From a virus: a DNA stretch of 28,834 bases. The notes under the pieces were generated by a model. That model had not been told where the DNA came from and did not search any database. It saw only the letters and a list, made by a program, of their open reading frames with translations. Each line of letters opens with the position of its first letter. The first letter of the stretch is position 1. Made by a program: the position numbers and the translations under genes. Positions 1 through 4,949 of the stretch are shown in pieces. The stretch covers positions 1 to 28,834 of IMG/VR virus record IMGVR_UViG_3300029990_000045; one strand, written 5' to 3'.

Positions 1-295
1 ATGTCGAATCAAATAGATACTGCCCACGTCCGCGTCATCCCGGTACGTTGAAGGTTTGGCGAGGTTATGAGGATGGCGCTGAGCTGTCAATGAAAAAACA
101 TACGCTTGTTTGAAATGGCCGTTACAGACCTGTTGCCCGAGGTTTTCACGGCTGGTCGTCGAGCTGGCGCATGGGTATGCTGAACACATTCCGCGCGTGT
201 TTTAAGTCGCGCCTCGTCATGAAGGAGTCACTGTGGAGTTTTTCACCAACTCTGACCAATGAGGCCACACCCCAAGCACCATAAGGGATTGGCCC
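1..295. other. Left flank before the integrase, no confident gene
   Basis: This stretch precedes the integrase and should contain or adjoin the left prophage end, but without the right end no attachment core can be named. No tRNA-like fold was seen. One + frame is open from the window edge to a TGA at 111-113 (36 codons) and could be the 3' end of an interrupted host gene; I do not recognise it. Other frames hold only peptides shorter than about 35 codons, including 177-284 and a GTG-started 9-codon frame at 232 behind an AAGGAG. These are too short and featureless to call. Confidence 0.4.
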
Positions 296-1747
296 ATGCA
301 GACCCCAACCACAGCGCCTCAACCTGTTAGAAAACTGTTAGACCTTGCCTGTCCTTATCTGTATAGGAGGCAGGGTCGATACTCTCTCAGAGTCCGTCCT
401 ATGGGCTCCAAACAGACCCTCACGCTCTCTCTCAAGACAACGCAAAGGCAAGCCGCTTTGACCACCGCTACTCACCTGCTGACCACTCTCAGAGCCTTCC
501 ACCTGGACAACCCTGACGCTACTTGGGATCAACTCAAAGAGCGCCTAAAGGAGATTGCTGAGGGTGTCCTACAGACTCGCTCTGTATGGGATGGTCTTGG
601 TGGTATGGGTCATGTGTATTCAGACCTCAACGACGACCTTGGGGAGATAGCCTCGACGGAGCCTCTCAATGTCGATCAGGCCAAGGCAGTCGAGTTAGGT
701 AGACGCATCATGCAGGCAGCTGAGCAGAGAGCATCGGGAGACCTCTCAGGCATCCTTGCGCTGCTCGAAGAGTTGAAGCAGTCCAACGACCTTCCAAAGT
801 CTCTCCCTGTGGGCGCTCCTACAGTTCCTCCTTTGGTTGTCGCTGGGGATGCAACTGGTGTGATGACCTTTGAGGCGCTCGCCAAGCTTTACACGGAAGA
901 ACGTGAAGCGGACTGGCAGCCGAACACAGCGAAGAACAAGAAGGCTTGCTTTGGGACTCTCTCAGGGCTTCTCGGTGAGTTGAACTTGCGCACCCACACA
1001 CGGAAGGACATGACAGACGTTAAGGCTCGCTTGATGGAAGGTCGTAAGCCATCAACCGTTAACAAGATCCTCATCGAACTCTCGTCGGTAATGACTTGGG
1101 GTGAAGATAACGGCTACCTAAACAAAACCTTTGATAAGGGCCTACTAATCCGTAAGGGCTCTGAGAGTGAGCGTGAGGCGTTCTCCTCGGAGCAAGTAGC
1201 GGCCTTGATGGCTCATGTGAACAAGCTACCAGAGTCGTCGTGGCAGCGTTGGGCCTTGAGTCTCGGTGTGGTGACGGGTGCTCGCATTGGGGAGATTTAT
1301 CAGTTGACCACTGAGGACCTCAAGGACATTGAGGGCCGGTTAGTAATGGACATAAACACCAACAACGATAAGACCATTAAGAACAAATACAGTATTCGCG
1401 TGGTTCCTGTCGTAGCTGCCTACGGGCTGGACGTAGAGGGCTTTAAGGCCTTCGCCAAGGCAGCAGATGGGAGACTCTTCAAGATGTCTTCAAGTGGCTT
1501 CACCATGCTGCTCAATCAGTTGATCCGCGATGTTCTCGGTACAGAGGCAGGTACAGGCCAGTCTTTCCACTCCTTGCGTCACCACCTTGGAGGAGCCCTG
1601 AAGCGCAAAGCCATACCTCTGGGGATCGCTCAGGAGATTCTTGGCCATAGCTCTGGGTCTATCACTTTTGACCTCTACGGATCGGGGAGGGCGGTACAAG
1701 TGGCACGCTTAGCTGAGGCTCTTCGGGATGCTCTTACAGAGAGCTGA
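296..1747 (+). CDS. int: Tyrosine-recombinase phage integrase
   Basis: A 483-residue site-specific recombinase expected to integrate and help excise the prophage. The C-terminal catalytic domain shows the family residues: Arg I in GARIGE (R330), the HxxR box (H425, R428), the third-box His in ILGHSS (H451), and the nucleophile Y461 in FDLYGSG. A lysine near 363-365 fits the beta-hairpin Lys. Residues about 190-285 form the core-binding domain (TFEALAKLYTEE onward). The N-terminal ~180 residues begin with an arm-type region (YLYRRQGRYSLRVRP) and continue into a long helical linker, so the protein is longer than the usual ~400 residues. The start is the first ATG in frame, behind a weak AGGG. 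It lies at the extreme left of the T7-type cluster and on the same strand. Lytic T7 has no integrase, so this gene marks the element as temperate or formerly temperate. Confidence 0.96.
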   Translation: MQTPTTAPQPVRKLLDLACPYLYRRQGRYSLRVRPMGSKQTLTLSLKTTQRQAALTTATHLLTTLRAFHLDNPDATWDQLKERLKEIAEGVLQTRSVWDGLGGMGHVYSDLNDDLGEIASTEPLNVDQAKAVELGRRIMQAAEQRASGDLSGILALLEELKQSNDLPKSLPVGAPTVPPLVVAGDATGVMTFEALAKLYTEEREADWQPNTAKNKKACFGTLSGLLGELNLRTHTRKDMTDVKARLMEGRKPSTVNKILIELSSVMTWGEDNGYLNKTFDKGLLIRKGSESEREAFSSEQVAALMAHVNKLPESSWQRWALSLGVVTGARIGEIYQLTTEDLKDIEGRLVMDINTNNDKTIKNKYSIRVVPVVAAYGLDVEGFKAFAKAADGRLFKMSSSGFTMLLNQLIRDVLGTEAGTGQSFHSLRHHLGGALKRKAIPLGIAQEILGHSSGSITFDLYGSGRAVQVARLAEALRDALTES

Positions 1748-1787
1748 CTGATATCATCGGAGGCTTTCTACTTAGGGAGCTTCACGG

Positions 1788-2174
1788 ATGCGTTTTTATG
1801 CTGTCGGCCTTGCTGTGCTAATTGGCTCTCTATTTGGATGCGGTAGCCACTCCTCGAATCTCCAAGTCGGCAATGAGCAATCATATGCAAGCTTGAAGGA
1901 TCAGAGAGAGGCAGTCCGAACCGTTAAGGTCTACGACGCTTTACCTACAGGAGCCCAAGTGGTGAATGAGGTATCAGCGGGGAGATGCCACAGGAGTTTT
2001 GTGGAGGAGGCGCCTACTGAGGCTGCCGTCTTAACTGACCTGAAGATTGCCGCATACGCACAAGGCGCAGATGGCATCACCGCCGTGAAGATTTCTAAAG
2101 AGTCAGGCCTTAATCGAAATTGTTGGTACGTGCTGGGTGGTACTGCCCAAGCATTCACATTGCACGAAGAGTGA
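1788..2174 (+). CDS. Small lipoprotein, RcsF-like; probable lysogenic cargo
   Basis: A 128-residue protein with a type II signal peptide: positively charged start, hydrophobic run and lipobox LFGC, giving a mature lipidated Cys at residue 18 followed by Gly-Ser, with no Asp at +2, so outer-membrane sorting is expected. The mature domain (VKVYDALPTGAQVV onward) has the pattern of small periplasmic RcsF/DUF4156-type domains: a short strand, then a helix rich in Ala (LKIAAYAQGADGITAV). Two cysteines (C67, C112) could form a disulfide. It follows the integrase by 40 nt with its own AGGGAG ribosome site and precedes the early phage promoters, so it can be expressed in the lysogen. That position and product suggest a moron acting on the host envelope. 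The family assignment is by pattern only; it could be an unrelated small lipoprotein. Confidence 0.7.
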   Translation: MRFYAVGLAVLIGSLFGCGSHSSNLQVGNEQSYASLKDQREAVRTVKVYDALPTGAQVVNEVSAGRCHRSFVEEAPTEAAVLTDLKIAAYAQGADGITAVKISKESGLNRNCWYVLGGTAQAFTLHEE

Positions 2175-2177
2175 CCC

Positions 2178-2288
2178 ATGGATAGAGCACTTACAGTTGC
2201 CGCATGGGTCCTCAGTGCCGCAGTCCTCTACGGGGTCGTTAAGCTTGTTCAAGCTTTCCCAAGAGTGACGGCCTTATTAGGATTTTGA
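2178..2288 (+). CDS. 36-residue single-span membrane peptide
   Basis: A short reading frame begins 3 nt after the lipoprotein stop and encodes 36 residues starting MDRALTVAAW. One hydrophobic segment (about residues 5-24: LTVAAWVLSAAVLYGVVKLV) would span the membrane, with a short basic-aromatic tail. The tight spacing suggests translational coupling to the lipoprotein. No Shine-Dalgarno of its own is clear, although GAAGAG lies 10 nt upstream. Function unknown. Tandem placement with an envelope lipoprotein suggests a shared envelope role, which is inference. Confidence 0.5.
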   Translation: MDRALTVAAWVLSAAVLYGVVKLVQAFPRVTALLGF

Positions 2289-2292
2289 AGAC

Positions 2293-2622
2293 ATGCAACT
2301 CATACAGCCAGAACTCCACATGACCTCCGAGCGGCTGCACGAACTGGCGCCTGTGCGTACCCATTCGGACATCTTGCGAACTGTCTTAAAAGGCATGGAG
2401 GAACTGTTGCGCGGCGGCATACTGACCCGCAAGGGCAGGCAGTGGGTCGTATCCTCTGGTGCAGTTGTGGTCGAAGAGTACAACTACACGGACTCTCAGA
2501 ATCGCAGCCAAGTAGCAGTGCGCTTTGGCTCCTGGCTGTGCCTCGCCTTGGCCCTAAAGGTTTCTCGTGAGGAAACCCGACAAGTGCTGTTGGATGCTAT
2601 TAAGAAGCACCCACTCGTTTAA
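2293..2622 (+). CDS. Hypothetical protein, 109 residues, left of the early promoters
   Basis: Not recognised. The protein is soluble and looks mixed helix/strand. Residues ~27-52 (DILRTVLKGMEELLRGGILTRKG pattern) followed by a short strand pair could be a winged-helix-like unit, and the C-terminal ~30 residues are helical (LALALKVSREETRQVLLDAI). This makes it one of the few candidates for a small regulatory protein in the lysogeny block, but no convincing helix-turn-helix is visible. The first ATG is used; an alternative ATG nine codons in has no better ribosome site. Its stop codon is embedded in the first phage promoter, so phage transcription starts as this gene ends and does not cover it. 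Confidence 0.6.
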   Translation: MQLIQPELHMTSERLHELAPVRTHSDILRTVLKGMEELLRGGILTRKGRQWVVSSGAVVVEEYNYTDSQNRSQVAVRFGSWLCLALALKVSREETRQVLLDAIKKHPLV

Positions 2623-2639
2623 AAACCCCCACTAAAAGA
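2618..2639 (+). promoter_or_regulatory. Phage RNA polymerase promoter P1 (phiOL-like position)
   Basis: Core AAAAACCCCCACTAAAAGA preceded by T residues; predicted +1 is A at 2637. It overlaps the stop codon of the gene at 2293 and lies just left of the sigma70-type early promoter. This is the position of phiOL relative to the A promoters in T7, where it takes part in replication initiation. A hairpin starts 13 nt downstream. Confidence 0.88.
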
Positions 2640-2649
2640 CGATTCCAAG

Positions 2650-2689
2650 AATCCGGTCGGTCCCTTATGGATTGGCCGGATTTTCTTTT
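2650..2689 (+). terminator. Hairpin with T-run just downstream of P1
   Basis: Stem AATCCGGTC (2650-2658) pairs with GGCCGGATT (2674-2682) with one G-U pair, followed by TTTTCTTTT. It looks like an intrinsic terminator and could end transcripts entering from the integrase block or attenuate P1 transcripts before the early genes. Confidence 0.65.
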
Positions 2690-2694
2690 GCGCA

Positions 2695-2742
2695 GATAAA
2701 CGCATATTGTGTGTTGACGTAAACGCATTTGGTGCGTACATT
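2695..2742 (+). promoter_or_regulatory. Sigma70-type early promoter with two operator-like dyads
   Basis: A -35 TTGACG (2714-2719) and a -10 TACATT (2737-2742) are separated by 17 bp, the best host-type promoter seen in the early region. The spacer contains a perfect dyad ACGCA-N5-TGCGT (2723-2737). A related, imperfect copy (ACGCA-N5-TGTGT, 2700-2714) ends at the -35. The two TAAACGCAT motifs are 23 bp apart, about two helical turns. This placement suits repression of early transcription. A very similar element recurs at 3591-3635. Confidence 0.65.
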
Positions 2743-2786
2743 GACGGCTCACACAGCGCGGTCACCGGCTCGCTACTTTTAGATAA

Positions 2787-2803
2787 ACACGTTTTGAGCG
2801 TGT
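2787..2803. repeat. Dyad in the leader of the first early gene
   Basis: ACACG (2787-2791) and CGTGT (2799-2803) form a perfect inverted repeat around a 7-nt centre, 15 nt before the start codon of the next gene. It may be an RNA hairpin next to the ribosome site (GAGGAT) or a further protein-binding dyad. Confidence 0.4.
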
Positions 2804-2818
2804 ATCGAGGATCAAACC

Positions 2819-3073
2819 ATGCAAGCAATCATCACCAAGTACATCGGCCCAACAACCACCAAGGCTTCCCGTATCAAAGCATCCTGCCTGACAGACACCA
2901 AGGGTGTGACTGTTTCGTGGGACCACGGCTTATCCAGCGATTCAAACCACGAAGCGGCCTGTGAGGCTCTCAAAGCAAAACTGCTCTGGATCGGCTACCC
3001 AAAGACCGTGATGGGGTCGCTGCCAGATGGCTCCATGGCCCACGTTTTTCTCCCACGTGAACTCTGCAAATAA
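2819..3073 (+). CDS. Conserved-type phage early protein, 84 residues
   Basis: The first gene behind the early promoter. The sequence (MQAIITKYIGPTTTKASRIKA start, then a VSWDHGL block and an Ala-rich helix EAACEALKAKLLWIG) has the look of a small protein widespread in Pseudomonas and other gamma-proteobacterial phages and plasmids, for which I know no function. It is 84 residues and predicted soluble, with a GAGGAT ribosome site 7-8 nt upstream. By position it corresponds to the T7 0.3 region (host-takeover functions), but it shows no resemblance to Ocr (gp0.3), and a role cannot be inferred from sequence. Confidence 0.75.
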   Translation: MQAIITKYIGPTTTKASRIKASCLTDTKGVTVSWDHGLSSDSNHEAACEALKAKLLWIGYPKTVMGSLPDGSMAHVFLPRELCK

Positions 3074-3149
3074 CTCAGTAAGCCACAGCCACCTTTAAAG
3101 AGCGCAACGGGGCCTCAACGAGTGCCCCTCAAACCGGAGTTTCAAGCTT

Positions 3150-3572
3150 ATGACCACCTACAACCTGACCAACTTCACCAGCGCCACAGTGGCCAACAAC
3201 ATCCTCGCAGCCATGCAGGACGCCTTACAGACCGGCCTTGCGCAGTACGTTATGAATCGCCGTGGCCGTCAGTGGCTGCGTGTTGACATCAAGCGGGACG
3301 ACAACAACCGCCTCTATTTCCAGTTCCTCACGGACACCATGCAGGAGGTCGGTCACCACCTTCTGAAAGCGGCGCTGTTTCACTGGTCGCGTGCTGATGA
3401 GCGTGAGTTCTCTGGTCTCAATGCCGCTCTGTACCGTCTGCCAGCGCATCCATTGGACATCCTCCTGGACGCACGCGAAGCGGAAGCAAAACGCAAAGCC
3501 TCAACATTTTTTCAGCGCGCCTGTAACTGGCTGGGATTTCCGCTAAAGGGTTTCCGGCTCTCGGTGAGCTGA
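3150..3572 (+). CDS. Hypothetical early protein, 140 residues
   Basis: Not recognised. It has an N-terminal helix-rich part (residues 10-36), a strand pair with basic residues (NRRGRQWLRVDIKRDDNNRLYFQFL), then helices and a basic C-terminus (AEAKRKASTFFQRACNW). The ATG is 9 nt after a GGAG. A GGGGC/GCCCC hairpin (3109-3128) without a T-run lies upstream in the gap after the previous gene. It lies in the early operon between the two operator-like elements. Presumably a host-takeover factor by position, with no direct evidence. Confidence 0.65.
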   Translation: MTTYNLTNFTSATVANNILAAMQDALQTGLAQYVMNRRGRQWLRVDIKRDDNNRLYFQFLTDTMQEVGHHLLKAALFHWSRADEREFSGLNAALYRLPAHPLDILLDAREAEAKRKASTFFQRACNWLGFPLKGFRLSVS

Positions 3573-3590
3573 CCGTTTCACGGAAATTAT

Positions 3591-3635
3591 GCATAAGTGC
3601 ATATTCCCATGCGTAAATGCATTAACATGTACATC
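3591..3635. promoter_or_regulatory. Second copy of the early operator-like element
   Basis: ATAAGTGCATATT is followed, after 6 nt, by CGTAAATGCATT and a terminal GTACAT. This matches the 2695-2742 element block by block (11 of 13 in the first block), with a 20-bp instead of 23-bp repeat. GCAT-N6-ATGC (3599-3612) is a perfect dyad. It lies in the leader of the oxygenase gene. No good -35/-10 pair accompanies this copy, so it may act on read-through transcription or at a weak promoter. Confidence 0.5.
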
Positions 3636-3680
3636 CATACAGTGTTCTGGCTGAAGCCGGATAGATTGGTAGAGGAACAA

Positions 3681-4394
3681 ATGACCCACGGACAAAACCA
3701 CGTACTGAGCAAGGCCATCACAGCCTTCTCTTCGCTCGACAAGTACCACAAGGACCTTCGCGACGTTCTCGACATCATCAAGGAAATGGCGGAATACGCA
3801 GAAGCCGTCAGTCCATTGGACATTAGCGTCATGTCAGAGTCGTCTGACTGGGCCAAGGCGTTGAAGGTCGTCACCCATTACGGGCACGGCATCTACTCCT
3901 TCCCGTACCTCTCTGAGGCGTTCTGCAAGGACCTCATGCTTGAGCTGGATTGCATGGAGTACAGCGTGAACGAGGAGGAGCCGGTAGAGGCGCAGATTCC
4001 TGAAGTCACCTTTCTGACGGAGTGCCGCCCGTTGTTTGACTGCCTGTACAGCCTTTGGGCCAACGCGGGGATTCCCTTGGCGAAGGTTCTGATGGGCCAA
4101 GACCCAAGCGTCATTAAGACCATCCAGGCAGCGCAATACACCACCGAGAACACTCCGCGTGGTCACTGGCACAACGATAAGGACTCGGACGTAACTCTGG
4201 TGGTTGCTCTAACAGCAACTCACGAGGGCGGCGGTACTTTAGTTCACACAGGACCTTTTACCGAAAACGTCTTGGTCCCCCAGTTGCCTGTGGGTCACGG
4301 GATGTTCTTTAACGGGAAAGCTAATCGGCACTATGGAATGCCAGTTATGGCAGGAGAGAGAAACTTGTTGGTTCATTGGAGCGAAGTTAAATGA
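3681..4394 (+). CDS. 2-oxoglutarate/Fe(II)-dependent oxygenase, early gene
   Basis: A 237-residue protein whose C-terminal half is a double-stranded beta-helix oxygenase of the prolyl-4-hydroxylase/PiuC type. The iron ligands are seen as H164-N-D166 in GHWHND and the distal His in NRHYG (H217). The 2-oxoglutarate-binding Arg is R227 in PVMAGERNLLVHW, spaced 10 residues after the His as in the family. A GGGTLVH strand lies between. The N-terminal ~65 residues are helical and not recognised. The start at 3681 has AGAGGA 6 nt upstream; earlier in-frame ATGs (3597, 3609, 3627) fall inside the operator-like element and lack a ribosome site. The target is unknown; hydroxylation of a host protein or of nucleic acid is possible. 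Its stop overlaps the next start (ATGA), so the two are coupled. Confidence 0.85.
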   Translation: MTHGQNHVLSKAITAFSSLDKYHKDLRDVLDIIKEMAEYAEAVSPLDISVMSESSDWAKALKVVTHYGHGIYSFPYLSEAFCKDLMLELDCMEYSVNEEEPVEAQIPEVTFLTECRPLFDCLYSLWANAGIPLAKVLMGQDPSVIKTIQAAQYTTENTPRGHWHNDKDSDVTLVVALTATHEGGGTLVHTGPFTENVLVPQLPVGHGMFFNGKANRHYGMPVMAGERNLLVHWSEVK

Positions 4395-4786
4395 GGGATT
4401 TTTTTAGCACTGGGGATTACATCAAGACGGACCCGTACAACACCCAGCTAAGGGCGGAACAAACGAGCACGAAAACAAAGAGTAGCACAGCGCCATCATT
4501 TGGCAAGCCTGTAAGTAAACTTCGTTTCTTAGCAGCAATTCCCCGTTACAGCGAGCGCGATAGTTCCTTCGTGTCGCGTATCGAACGCTGTGAGTTCAAC
4601 TTGGGAGTAGGGCCTTGCGGTCGTTATGTGACAGGGCTCTGGTTCGATATGTCGTCGAATTTCCTCACGATTACCCAAGAGAGCGAAGAGATTAATGGAG
4701 TTGGCCCACATGGGACTCCCGAGTTTAAAGAGTTCACCTACCTAATCACTGACATCACTGGTCGCATCGAGGCTGTTTCTATCTGA
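4391..4786 (+). CDS. Hypothetical early protein coupled to the oxygenase
   Basis: 131 residues, not recognised. The first ~45 residues are polar and Ser/Thr/Lys-rich, probably disordered. The remainder looks beta-rich (CEFNLGVGPCGRYVTGLWFDM, EFKEFTYLITDITGRIEAVSI). It overlaps the oxygenase stop by 4 nt, so it is probably translationally coupled and may work with it as a partner or substrate (inference). It is the last gene before the RNA polymerase promoter. Confidence 0.6.
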   Translation: MRDFFSTGDYIKTDPYNTQLRAEQTSTKTKSSTAPSFGKPVSKLRFLAAIPRYSERDSSFVSRIERCEFNLGVGPCGRYVTGLWFDMSSNFLTITQESEEINGVGPHGTPEFKEFTYLITDITGRIEAVSI

Positions 4787-4800
4787 TCCCATCCCGCTGG

Positions 4801-4822
4801 TTTAAAAACCCCCACTAAAACC
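4801..4822 (+). promoter_or_regulatory. Phage promoter P2 in front of the RNA polymerase gene
   Basis: Core AAAAACCCCCACTAAAACC; predicted +1 A at 4820. The next gene is the phage RNA polymerase itself, so the polymerase can transcribe its own gene. Confidence 0.88.
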
Positions 4823-4849
4823 GCTGTCCCTCTATGAGCCTTAACCCTT

Positions 4850-4937
4850 AGAGACTTCTTTAAGTCCTCTTTGCGGGTCTCTGCGCTCTCGATTCAGCAA
4901 AACACCTAACTAATTAGTTGGAGGCCGTAAAGGCCTC
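4850..4937. promoter_or_regulatory. Structured leader of the RNA polymerase gene
   Basis: Three elements lie between P2 and the start codon. First, AGAGAC/GTCTCT (4850-4855 with 4877-4882) can pair, or alternatively AGAG-ACTT with AAGT-CCTCT (4850-4870). The two folds exclude each other. Second, AACTAATTAGTT (4908-4919) is a perfect 12-bp DNA palindrome. Third, GAGGCC/GGCCTC (4921-4937) is a strong hairpin touching the Shine-Dalgarno (AAGGG, 4939-4943). Together they could gate transcription or translation of the polymerase. Confidence 0.45.
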
Positions 4938-4949
4938 TAAGGGATTCGC

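Noticed and set aside
1-51. 16-codon frame starting with the ATG at the window edge
   Set aside because: Too short and without context; another frame through 113 is equally open, so neither is called.
2741-2780. Second TTGACG (2741-2746) as another early promoter
   Set aside because: No acceptable -10 at 16-18 bp (GC-rich sequence follows).
3597-3680. Earlier in-frame ATGs for the oxygenase
   Set aside because: They lie in the operator-like element without a ribosome site; ATG 3681 has AGAGGA at proper spacing.
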